From: Coxiellaceae bacterium UBA6002
GTDB taxonomy: Bacteria > Pseudomonadota > Gammaproteobacteria > UBA6002
DNA: 31,518 nucleotides
Direction: 5' to 3'
Assembly: GCA_002429595.1 (NCBI GenBank)
Contig: DJAM01000107.1
Coordinates: 1-31,518, forward strand
Shown here piece after piece: positions 7,763 to 15,160 of this stretch. The notes beneath the pieces were generated by a model. It made no database searches, was not told the origin of the DNA, and saw only the letters and a program-made list of their open reading frames with translations. The position numbers and the translations under genes are program-made. The first letter of the stretch is position 1. Each line of letters begins with the position of its first letter.

Positions 7763-7933
7763 ATGCCAAAGTTTAATAAAATACTCAGGGTAACTTCTAT
7801 TGCATTATTTTTAACGATTCTCGGCGGATGTGCCACAACTGGCCAACCTGTAAGGCCGGGAGAAGAAGGAGCAGGAGGTTATATAGTAATTGGAACGGTT
7901 TGCGCACTAATTGCGGCCGGTTTGATTCTTTAA
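7763..7933 (+). CDS. Small lipoprotein
   Basis: A 56-residue lipoprotein precursor. The ATG at 7763 is preferred over the in-frame ATG at 7751 because GGAAAA lies at a suitable distance before it and the N-terminus (MPKFNKILR) is then a standard basic n-region. A hydrophobic stretch SIALFLTIL leads to the lipobox LGGC, giving lipid-modified Cys23. The mature part is only 34 residues: a Thr/Gly/Pro linker (ATTGQPVRPGEEGAGG) followed by a hydrophobic Gly/Ala-rich tail (YIVIGTVCALIAAGLIL) that could insert into a membrane. The size recalls entericidin-like lipoproteins, but I see no real match. Confidence 0.7.
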   Translation: MPKFNKILRVTSIALFLTILGGCATTGQPVRPGEEGAGGYIVIGTVCALIAAGLIL

Positions 7934-7986
7934 TTTTTGTCACTAAATAGCAAATAAGAAGCTTTCCTAGGTGGATCTACATTTCA

Positions 7987-9453
7987 ATGTTAGCAAAAGC
8001 GCTATTAAGCAAACATGAGACTGAAAAACTCGATTTAGACAGAGTCGATTTCAATACTCCAATATATATATTTTTTATTCCTTATGAATTATATGATAAC
8101 TCAGTCAACTATAAGTTAGTTGATCAATGGCAATTAGGTTGCTATACAATGCACCCAATTGATGTAGCAGCATGTATGCCACATGTTTCAGTAGAATTTT
8201 TTGCAGCAATCCTACATAAGACGCAGGTAAGCTCGGTTTTAACCAATTCGGATGAAGGTTTATTATATTGGCTTTGTCTGAATCCGGATAAGCGACAAAA
8301 ATATGCAAAAATGAAGGTTTTGTTAACACATGCAACTAATCTAGATCACAAAATCACTGAGCTTCACGTTTCAGCAGCAATGGGTGAACCTTTAAACAAA
8401 CGAAGTACCGGTACTCCTGATAAAAATGGCCTTTATCCTTATCATTATGCAATTGCAGCACGCTCAAATAATTTTATTAGTTGGCTTCCTCCGAAAGAAG
8501 AATTAAAAATCATCGATAGTGGATATTATCAAGGTGTTTCATTTTTTTGGTGGCTGGCCTATCATTTCTCACCGCTTTTTATTGATTACTTAATAGAACT
8601 TAAACATCCGAAACTACCTGATGTTTCAAGAGTCGATTTTGATAGCTTACCATCTTCAGGAAAGTACCCTGAAAGAAATGTCTCCTTACTTAGTTGTTTG
8701 AGTGATGACTTCTTTAAGATTACCGAAAGACAACCAAAACTGTTACAGCAGATGAACATGAATGGAATTTTTACAGAAGAAGATGGCATTACAGTTATGA
8801 ATGGATTACTTGGTGAATACGCTTCTGATGAAATTTGTAATTGGCTAGAAAAGCATGCGTTCCAATGTAAAACTCATATTGATTTATACGGCATCATAAA
8901 TGAAGAGAAAGCAGAAGAAGCAAATCAACCCTGTTTGTTCGAGAAAATTGCTGTCATGGGGGAGCACGATCTAATTGCAATGCTATTAAGCCATCCAGAG
9001 TATCCCATTAAAGATTTACGTGCACTTTATGGATTAGTTCAAAAACGAAAGTTACTTAGCCGAGCAAAAAATAATTCTTTCTATTCAGAAATTGATTATG
9101 ACCAAGTTATGGCCATTACTCGTCAGGAGCTTAAAAAACGTTCGCAATCTTCTTCTGACTCCATGCGTTGTGATGTTGAGCATCCCCAAACTGAATCGGC
9201 CACTGAAGAAGACCAATTAATTCTCCATGAATCATCTTTAGATCATTTATCAGATAAAGATGATTCAACTAAAACGAAAAAAAACTTGTGGCATACAAAA
9301 GAAAATGAGTCTTTTGCTGAAAAAATAACTGATCAGGGAGCTTTCAAAAAGCCACGTAGAATAGATGATGAAGCAGTTAGTAAAGATGACCAAGATTATA
9401 ATTCATCAAAAACTTATATAACTGCAAACAATCATTTTCCCTTGACACTATGA
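7987..9453 (+). CDS. Large hypothetical protein with degenerate helical repeats, effector candidate
   Basis: A 488-residue soluble protein, not recognised. Short ankyrin-like helical pairs may be present (HPIDVAACMPHVSVEFFAAILHK near 56-78, and GLYPYHYAIAARSNNFISWL near 148-167), but the consensus is poorly kept. From about residue 385 the protein is low-complexity and highly charged, rich in Ser, Asp, Glu and Lys (SSSDSM, ATEEDQ, HLSDKDDSTKTKK), as in disordered tails of secreted effectors. It overlaps the next, convergent gene by 6 bp at the 3' end. AGGTGG lies about 12 nt before the ATG. No catalytic motif was seen. Confidence 0.72.
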   Translation: MLAKALLSKHETEKLDLDRVDFNTPIYIFFIPYELYDNSVNYKLVDQWQLGCYTMHPIDVAACMPHVSVEFFAAILHKTQVSSVLTNSDEGLLYWLCLNPDKRQKYAKMKVLLTHATNLDHKITELHVSAAMGEPLNKRSTGTPDKNGLYPYHYAIAARSNNFISWLPPKEELKIIDSGYYQGVSFFWWLAYHFSPLFIDYLIELKHPKLPDVSRVDFDSLPSSGKYPERNVSLLSCLSDDFFKITERQPKLLQQMNMNGIFTEEDGITVMNGLLGEYASDEICNWLEKHAFQCKTHIDLYGIINEEKAEEANQPCLFEKIAVMGEHDLIAMLLSHPEYPIKDLRALYGLVQKRKLLSRAKNNSFYSEIDYDQVMAITRQELKKRSQSSSDSMRCDVEHPQTESATEEDQLILHESSLDHLSDKDDSTKTKKNLWHTKENESFAEKITDQGAFKKPRRIDDEAVSKDDQDYNSSKTYITANNHFPLTL

Positions 9454-11754
9454 AGGCTTGAATTGCTCCCGACCTTTATCAACGAGCTCACGAGAAGGTT
9501 TGGTTTTATTTTCCAAAGCTAAGGAAGCTGGTGGACGGTAAAACAAATTGCGATTGAGGCGCGTGCTATATGGCTCCAAGCGAATCCAATTTTTTTCTGA
9601 ACATATCCTCTTTAGATTTCCTCCATCAGGATTTTGTTGATGGTAAGTTTTGCCATTTTTTTCTGTCACTGTCCAATTCTGATGACCATAAAGCTTATGA
9701 AGAAAAAGAAGTAGACATCTTTCTTGCATCATAACATAGAACTTTGGCTGAAAATCTTTAGCCTCTTTACCAAGCAAAAATGAACAAATAAGAAGGTAAA
9801 TATCGGTTGGCAACTTTCGTGCTCGAAATCCTTGCACAAACCATTCACGGATACCTACGTCTGAACAAGCATAGGCTTCCTCAAAAGATAGTTTCATTGA
9901 TCCTATCATTGCTTTGATTATGGCAGTCGCTCGATTGCTAAAGTTCTGCTGAGTCATACTGGTAAATGCAGCACTTATAAAACTCTGGATAGCACGAGGC
10001 CGTTCTTCGACATTAAGAAGCGTTACTAATCGAAATAAATCACTTTCAGATGGTTTGGCCAATATAAGCCCGGCATTAAAATTAGAATGGCGAAGCAAAA
10101 GAGCCAGCCGATTGTAATTTCCTACAGATACAGCTCCCTTAGCAGATTGCTGGAATAAAAACTCTCTGCCAGCTGCAGTTTGGGTTTCTTGTATAAGACC
10201 AAGTAAAAGATCACTCCAGCCAGCGCTACCAAGATAATACACAATACCTTCTAAGCTATGATCGTCTGTAAAATCAGCCCTATTGAAATGCGCCATAAAA
10301 ACTTCGCGATTTCCTGCTGCAACAGCAGCCAATGCAATTTTTTTTTGATGTAATGACTTTTCGATACGTAAAAAAATAATCACATCTAGCTGACCCGTTC
10401 TGCTTGCATGGAATGCACAAAACCTTTTAGCATCGTCAAGGTCGATTAGAAGACCGCGACCCCTTGATTTGGGCAGAAAATTGAAAAGTTTTTCAAGAAC
10501 ATCGACTCGCCCTGCTGTAGTAGCACCTCTTAGCGCTAAGCGACAATCAATACCATAAAGATTCAAAACTCTAATTAGGTCGTCGGTATCATCTTGGATA
10601 ATAAGAGATTCAATATAGCGATAATAATATTCAACGCCCCGTTGCCATTCGTTAATAGCTTTTTCTACATCAGGCTGATTGCAGCTTTCAAGTGCTTGCA
10701 AAGCGGAAGCAGTAACTGCACCATGATGTACAGGTTTTTCAGGGATATTACCCAAAATTGCTGAAAGACTGAGACATTCTTTTGGAATGGTATGCTCGCA
10801 AAGTTCTGCATCAAACGATTCAGGATAAATTGGAAGGGAAAGATGAGCTGCTTGATCTCGCAGCAGTCTCAACGTCGAGTTTACCAAACCATTTTCGACC
10901 GCAATTTTTATTAAACTTTCTTTTACCGCCATCCAATCTGGAATCGTTTTTTGGAGATAACTTAAATAGTAACTAAAAAATTCATCTAACTTTGCTCTGG
11001 CCAAAAGCTCTAGAACAGATACTAACATTTCCCTGTCAAAATCAAACTGACTAGTAATATCCATAATCATTTGAAAATCTTGACGTGTTATTGCGCCCGT
11101 AATTGCTCTTAATGCTGCACCACCCTGCTCAAGCAAACGGTCGACAACTTTTGGATCACCTTTAGTTGCCGCCTTTTCAAGTCGATCATCAACACTCTTA
11201 AGCCAACCTAATTTATGCTGAAGAATAGCAACATGTGGTAGACCACATTGGCAGTAACACCCCTCTGAAGTTTTACCATGTCTTTGTAACCATACGGCTT
11301 CTTCCAAAACCATTTGACGCTGCTCTGCACGATGAATAATACTTAACGCAGAATCCAACTGACAGGTTAATAAAAAATAACGAATTACTGCCTTCAATAA
11401 AGTAAGACGATTTGACGCATCATCATCGATAACCGCTCTGAAACTGTCAATTGTGATAGCATAAGCAGGATCATTAATATTAACATCATCGGCTCCTGGA
11501 TGAACAGAATCAAACATATCAAATAAAAACTGGTAAATTTTTTTGAAACTATAAGCGGCAAACCTTATTACAGCCTCATTTCTGGTAGCAGCACAAGCAT
11601 CTAAACATGCTTGCTCAAATGATGGCTGCTGAAGAAAATAAGACAGATAACTTTGAAAAAAAAGCGCCACATTCAACAGGTTTTGCTGTCTACAAACCTT
11701 CACAAATTCTGTCACTAATTTGGGGTTTTTGAATTCATTTTTTCGTTTCATCAA
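9448..11754 (-). CDS. Large alpha-solenoid/ankyrin-like protein, hypothetical
   Basis: A 768-residue protein made mostly of short helical pairs. Degenerate ankyrin-like units are visible, for example LEKAATKGDPKVVDRLLEQGG (about 192-212), LRGATTAGRVDVLEKLFNF and FHASRTGQLDVIIFLR. They keep the G-x-x-x-x-V-x-x-L register but not the full TPLHxA signature. A Cys-rich spot (EGCYCQCGLPH, about 165-175) could bind a metal but is isolated. The C-terminal 100 residues are basic and non-repetitive (WTVTEKNGKTYHQQNP). There is no signal peptide or TM segment. It is convergent with the 488-residue gene (6-bp overlap). A host-directed scaffold protein is the likeliest role, by analogy only. Confidence 0.75.
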   Translation of the reverse strand: MMKRKNEFKNPKLVTEFVKVCRQQNLLNVALFFQSYLSYFLQQPSFEQACLDACAATRNEAVIRFAAYSFKKIYQFLFDMFDSVHPGADDVNINDPAYAITIDSFRAVIDDDASNRLTLLKAVIRYFLLTCQLDSALSIIHRAEQRQMVLEEAVWLQRHGKTSEGCYCQCGLPHVAILQHKLGWLKSVDDRLEKAATKGDPKVVDRLLEQGGAALRAITGAITRQDFQMIMDITSQFDFDREMLVSVLELLARAKLDEFFSYYLSYLQKTIPDWMAVKESLIKIAVENGLVNSTLRLLRDQAAHLSLPIYPESFDAELCEHTIPKECLSLSAILGNIPEKPVHHGAVTASALQALESCNQPDVEKAINEWQRGVEYYYRYIESLIIQDDTDDLIRVLNLYGIDCRLALRGATTAGRVDVLEKLFNFLPKSRGRGLLIDLDDAKRFCAFHASRTGQLDVIIFLRIEKSLHQKKIALAAVAAGNREVFMAHFNRADFTDDHSLEGIVYYLGSAGWSDLLLGLIQETQTAAGREFLFQQSAKGAVSVGNYNRLALLLRHSNFNAGLILAKPSESDLFRLVTLLNVEERPRAIQSFISAAFTSMTQQNFSNRATAIIKAMIGSMKLSFEEAYACSDVGIREWFVQGFRARKLPTDIYLLICSFLLGKEAKDFQPKFYVMMQERCLLLFLHKLYGHQNWTVTEKNGKTYHQQNPDGGNLKRICSEKNWIRLEPYSTRLNRNLFYRPPASLALENKTKPSRELVDKGREQFKPS

Positions 11755-11825
11755 TTTTTCTTGGGTGGTAGGAATGTACGAAATGATATTATATGATCAA
11801 AATCTTAAGGAAAAATTATAATTAA

Positions 11826-11930
11826 ATGCAAGTAATAAATCTAGAAAACAAAATTGAAACTTTATTAAATAATTCTCATAAAAAGCTTCGAAGTTCGGTT
11901 AAACTGCAGCCTTGGTTCGAGAAAATATAA
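11826..11930 (+). CDS. Possible 34-aa small ORF
   Basis: An ATG-started 34-codon frame (MQVINLENKIETLLNNS...) sits alone between the solenoid gene and the methyltransferase. AAGGAAA lies about 13 nt upstream, which is far. The peptide is Lys/Asn-rich and would be helical. It could be a real small protein, a gene remnant or chance. Confidence 0.2.
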   Translation: MQVINLENKIETLLNNSHKKLRSSVKLQPWFEKI

Positions 11931-11992
11931 CCAAAACCGTAAACTACAGGCAAAATTGGACATTCTATCATTTGCCCAAATAAGGATATTCT

Positions 11993-12811
11993 ATGCAACA
12001 AAATACCTATCTCTTAGGCGTTGGCGAACAAGGCAGCTATCGATTAGATCTCTTGCATGAACTATTTGAGCCCATAAGCACTGCATTCTTATCGCAAGCG
12101 GGCATAAAACAAGGGAACACAGTATTAGAAATAGGATGTGGTAATGGCAATATGACCTGCTGGCTCGCAGAGCAAGTAGGTTCTGAAGGCCATATCTATG
12201 CGATCGATAATAGTGCTGAGCAAATTACACTTGCTAAAAAACGCTGCTTGCAAAAAGGTCTTACCAATATAACTTTTATTACTAGCTCAATTTTGAACAT
12301 AAAAGATTTACCAAAAGTTGACTATGCATACTCTAGATTTGTATTGGTACATTTAGATAATCCAGCAGAAGCGCTTAGGATAATGTTAAATTCACTTAAA
12401 GCTGGAGGTTTCTTATTGTGTGAAGAGGCATCTAATTCCGGCTATTTTTGCTACCCTATTTTACCTGCAGTTGTGAAAAGTAGAGAGCTGCTTATCGAAC
12501 TATGTAAAAAAAAGCAGTTAAACCCCAACCTTGGCGATAGTATCTACTCTCTTTATTACAAAATGAACATTAAAATTGAGTCTGTCAATTTTGTCCAGCC
12601 AATCTACCAAACTCAAAAACACAAATTGCTGGTGCCTCTGACACTGGTCGAAGCCCAAAAAAGCGTAATCGACGAAGGCCTAGCAACTCACAATGAGATT
12701 GAGGAATTGATCGAAACTCTCTACACTATCGTTGAAGACTCTAGCAATTTATTTTCTTTCCCTCGCACTACTCAAATTTGCGGCCAGAAACTAAGCGATA
12801 CTTGTACTTAG
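11993..12811 (+). CDS. Class I SAM-dependent methyltransferase
   Basis: A 272-residue methyltransferase of the class I Rossmann fold. Motif I is VLEIGCGNGNMT (residues 44-55), the acidic motif II residue is Asp72 in IYAIDNSAEQ, and the motif IV-like segment is VDYAYSRFVLVHLDNP, followed by LKAGGFLLCEE. The C-terminal 120 residues probably form the substrate cap and show no signature. Ubiquinone/menaquinone-type and natural-product methyltransferases share this core, so the substrate is unknown. AAGGAT lies about 6 nt before the ATG. The last 119 bp are repeated 2.3 kb downstream next to the NRPS gene, hinting that a methyltransferase once lay beside the NRPS; joint function is inference. Confidence 0.88.
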   Translation: MQQNTYLLGVGEQGSYRLDLLHELFEPISTAFLSQAGIKQGNTVLEIGCGNGNMTCWLAEQVGSEGHIYAIDNSAEQITLAKKRCLQKGLTNITFITSSILNIKDLPKVDYAYSRFVLVHLDNPAEALRIMLNSLKAGGFLLCEEASNSGYFCYPILPAVVKSRELLIELCKKKQLNPNLGDSIYSLYYKMNIKIESVNFVQPIYQTQKHKLLVPLTLVEAQKSVIDEGLATHNEIEELIETLYTIVEDSSNLFSFPRTTQICGQKLSDTCT

Positions 12812-12825
12812 CGTTTCAGAGCAAA
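12693..12825 (+). repeat. Direct repeat, copy 1 (3' end of methyltransferase gene)
   Basis: 133 bp that recur at 14994-15126 with three substitutions by my count and no indel. This copy is the 3' end of the intact methyltransferase gene plus 14 bp beyond its stop. Confidence 0.93.
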
Positions 12826-13059
12826 CAAAGGAAAAAGAAATAAGAAATCTTAAAAAATTTAAAACCTAAACAAATCCAAACGGCAATTACTGATTATCGT
12901 CTGTTAGAAGCACTACCAAGCTTGACAGAGGCGCTAATGTACTGCAGTAAATATTTTATTGCAGTGTTGATGAACGGACTCGTATTCAACTGGGTTCAAG
13001 TACACAGGGGCGAGAATAACATCCCTGTCTTGTCTCTTTCTTAGCTCAAAGACAAATAG
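12826..13059. other. Intergenic segment with a possible ORF remnant
   Basis: The plus strand is open from about 12860 to 13046 (roughly 62 codons, including QIQTAITDYRLLEALPSLTEALMYC split over two stretches), but without a good start or ribosome site. It may be a gene fragment left by the rearrangement that duplicated the methyltransferase end. An imperfect inverted repeat (CTGCAGTAAA ... TTTATTGCAG) lies near 12941-12964. Confidence 0.25.
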
Positions 13060-13377
13060 CTAAAAGTTTTCACGCTCCTTTGAAGATTGATATTCATCTC
13101 GACACTCTTGTGCCGTTTTTCCTGATTTCTTACATTCCTCATAAGCGCTGCCAGCGGATCTACCTTGAGTTACGCAGTTTTCATAAGCGTTTCGACAGGC
13201 AGCAGCAGCACCAGCCGTGCCTTCAGCTCTGTCTAAGCAGTTATTCAAGGTACGCTCACAACGTGCTTCAACACCGGACGCTGAACTCGCAAACGCGTCT
13301 GAAAAATATAAACCGCTACAAATACAAAGACTAGAGATGGTTATAGGTAAACAGCATTTAAATTTATTCTTAATCAT
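13060..13377 (-). CDS. Small secreted Cys-rich protein with 21-residue periodic cysteines
   Basis: A 105-residue exported protein. ATG at 13377 is chosen because GGAG lies 8 nt before it; the frame extends four codons to a GTG that has no ribosome site. A signal peptide of about 30 residues ends SDAFA. The mature chain has six cysteines at 40, 47, 61, 68, 82 and 92, that is CX6C-X13-CX6C-X13-CX9C, with C40, C61 and C82 exactly 21 residues apart. The unit CERTLNNC / CRNAYENC is helical and rich in Ala, Glu, Asn and Arg, suggesting stacked helical hairpins stapled by disulfides. I do not recognise a family. Periplasmic or secreted location is inferred, and folding would depend on Dsb oxidation. 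Confidence 0.75.
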   Translation of the reverse strand: MIKNKFKCCLPITISSLCICSGLYFSDAFASSASGVEARCERTLNNCLDRAEGTAGAAAACRNAYENCVTQGRSAGSAYEECKKSGKTAQECRDEYQSSKERENF

Positions 13378-13409
13378 CTTTCTCTCCACATTTATTTTTA
13401 TTCCTATTC

Positions 13410-13415
13410 AGTATA
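13410..13415 (-). promoter_or_regulatory. Candidate -10 box of the Cys-rich protein gene
   Basis: On the minus strand TATACT lies about 33 nt before the ATG at 13377, giving a short leader with the GGAG site. The -35 match 17 bp further upstream is poor. Confidence 0.3.
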
Positions 13416-13495
13416 GTTAAGAGGACCATCTTTTAAGGTAACACTTATATTTTTTTTAAAAACAAACTTGCTTCAGCCTAGTGCTCTTGTGATCT

Positions 13496-13518
13496 AAAAA
13501 AAAAGGGGGGGGAAGGGG
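13496..13518 (+). repeat. Homopurine tract A9-G8-AA-G4
   Basis: Nine A (13496-13504), eight G (13505-13512), AA, then four G. Long homopolymers like this are slippage-prone and are rare in such an AT-rich sequence. It lies just outside the left end of the IS element and upstream of the Cys-rich gene, outside any coding region. Confidence 0.8.
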
Positions 13519-13521
13519 TAA

Positions 13522-13531
13522 AGTACACACA
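13522..13531 (+). repeat. Target-site duplication, left (AGTACACACA)
   Basis: This 10-bp sequence abuts the left IS end and is repeated exactly at 14945-14954 beside the right end. Confidence 0.88.
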
Positions 13532-14944
13532 CATAGGTTAGTCCTTAAGGAGAGTAGAATTCAGTAAATCCTAACTTTCCACGCCCTTTTTCCATCTCCC
13601 TTCTTTTGTTAGTCCTCTTAGCGTTACAACTAAGAAAACCAATAGATGCTTTAAAGCATCTCTCAAAGTTATTATGATCATGGTGAATCAGTCTTTTCCA
13701 TCATCAGTAATACTCTTCTACCTATACACATTGCAACTATTCTTGTTGAGGTGGCAGTTTTAGTGACACTTTGAGTTATATGAGCCATAAATCGTTTTAC
13801 TATCGCTACACTCAGTGCTGTCCATATTAACCCTTCAGCAATGTATTGATTGGAGGTATCGAATTTTTTTAAGTTAGCGTAAGATTTCCACTCTTTAAAT
13901 AAAAGCTCAACTTGCCATCTCAATCTATAGCCCAAAAAAATTTGGTCTGCGTTAAATTTTTCTCGAGAAAGATTACTGATAAGATAGGTATACTCTCTTG
14001 TTGCTTTGTTCCACTTTATCAAAAGTCTATATTTAATATGACCAACCATTGTCTTTGATACTACATCTAAATCAACGGACTCCTTCTTGGAAACTTTAAT
14101 TTCCTGTAACTTTTTACCCAAAAATCTGTTTATTTTCTTTCCGTTATTATACTGAGCATGTTGTATGGTGGGATTAATATGGCACTTACCTCGAACAATA
14201 AAATAACCGTGATTGTGATCAACTTCATTCAAATAAAGAAAATCAAGATAAGCTCGATCAATTAAAAGTAATGATCCTTCTACTTCTTTTGGCTGGGGCA
14301 AATAATTAACATCTGCTTCCTTGAAAGGGGCAAGTGTTACTGAAACAGCTTCATCCTCTAGTAGACTCATCGTCGTATGCAATTGTACTGCGGCTTTTCC
14401 CTGCTTGAATTTCCCTGGATAAATAGGCTTTAAACTCGGTTTAATTGCGTAAGAACTGCCATCATGAATTAGAATCTTCTTAAAGTTTGAAAAGGGATTG
14501 GTATTGTCCAACGTTAAGACTTGAGTGGCAAGTTCTCCCATTAATCTGCTCACAACATTACGCATAAAATCTGGGAAAGTACGCTTAGATAATTGATTAT
14601 AAAATGGCTTATACTGAACAGATTCTTTATTAATCTCATTATAAGTTCGGTAAGCATCTGAAATCGTTTCAAGCTTTCCTGTAAATCCAGATAATAGTGA
14701 AACTGCCAATCTAAATGGGGTTATCTTGCGAAATTTATGAGCAAATTTAAGATCCTTTCCAAGTTTATTTATGCCTGCTTCCGAAAATGCTTTTTTGAAT
14801 TTTTGTAACCCTATGGTAAATTCCTTTTGGTCCATTTATTTTCTCCTTTGCTCCAATTGCTAGTTGAAGCTTTTGAGTATAAATGGACCTTTTTGTTTGT
14901 AAATAATTTCAATAAAATTAAAGTCTTATAAAGACTAACCTATG
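13532..14944 (-). mobile_element. Complete IS4-family insertion sequence, 1413 bp
   Basis: The element is bounded by terminal inverted repeats beginning CATAGGTTAGTC. The first 12 bases are identical at both ends and 15 of 16 match. It is flanked by an exact 10-bp duplication AGTACACACA. One transposase ORF on the minus strand fills it. Intact ends, intact ORF and perfect target duplication indicate a recent insertion. It landed between the Cys-rich gene and the methyltransferase gene fragment. Confidence 0.92.
13678..14835 (-). CDS. IS4-family DDE transposase
   Basis: A 385-residue transposase that catalyses cut-and-paste movement of the surrounding IS. The DDE residues are visible: first Asp in KILIHDGSSYAI, second in LLLIDRAYLDF, and Glu in the IS4 YREK signature Y-x2-R-x3-E-x6-K (YRLRWQVELLFKEWK). 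Length is normal and no frameshift is seen. AAAGGAG precedes the ATG at ideal spacing. It probably has its own weak promoter near the right end. Confidence 0.93.
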   Translation of the reverse strand: MDQKEFTIGLQKFKKAFSEAGINKLGKDLKFAHKFRKITPFRLAVSLLSGFTGKLETISDAYRTYNEINKESVQYKPFYNQLSKRTFPDFMRNVVSRLMGELATQVLTLDNTNPFSNFKKILIHDGSSYAIKPSLKPIYPGKFKQGKAAVQLHTTMSLLEDEAVSVTLAPFKEADVNYLPQPKEVEGSLLLIDRAYLDFLYLNEVDHNHGYFIVRGKCHINPTIQHAQYNNGKKINRFLGKKLQEIKVSKKESVDLDVVSKTMVGHIKYRLLIKWNKATREYTYLISNLSREKFNADQIFLGYRLRWQVELLFKEWKSYANLKKFDTSNQYIAEGLIWTALSVAIVKRFMAHITQSVTKTATSTRIVAMCIGRRVLLMMEKTDSP

Positions 14945-14954
14945 AGTACACACA
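14945..14954 (+). repeat. Target-site duplication, right (AGTACACACA)
   Basis: Exact copy of 13522-13531, directly outside the right IS terminus. Confidence 0.88.
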
Positions 14955-14993
14955 TGACCCAGCCATAGTTGATTGGAAGATACCTTACTCAAG

Positions 14994-15112
14994 ATGAGAT
15001 TGAAGAACTGATCGAAACTCTCTACACTATCGTTGAAGACTCTAGCAATTTATTATCTTTCCCTCGCACTACTCAAATTTGCGGCCAGAAACTAAGCGAT
15101 ACTTGTACTTAG
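14994..15112 (+). pseudogene. 3' fragment of the SAM methyltransferase gene
   Basis: This is the last 39 codons and stop of the methyltransferase gene at 11993-12811, without the catalytic domain or start. Three substitutions separate the copies: two are silent and one changes Phe to Leu. The identity continues 14 bp past the stop. It is convergent with the NRPS gene, whose stop is 49 bp away. It marks a duplication or recombination junction. Confidence 0.92.
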
Positions 15113-15126
15113 CGTTTCAGAGCAAA
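14994..15126 (+). repeat. Direct repeat, copy 2
   Basis: Copy of 12693-12825 at a constant offset of 2301 bp. Recombination between the copies would remove the IS and the Cys-rich gene. Confidence 0.93.
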
Positions 15127-15160
15127 ATAATTTGATGTGATCATTTACTAGCTCAAGAGC

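Noticed and set aside
13378..13389. GTG start four codons upstream for the Cys-rich protein
   Set aside because: The GTG overlaps the GGAG ribosome site that serves the ATG at 13377.
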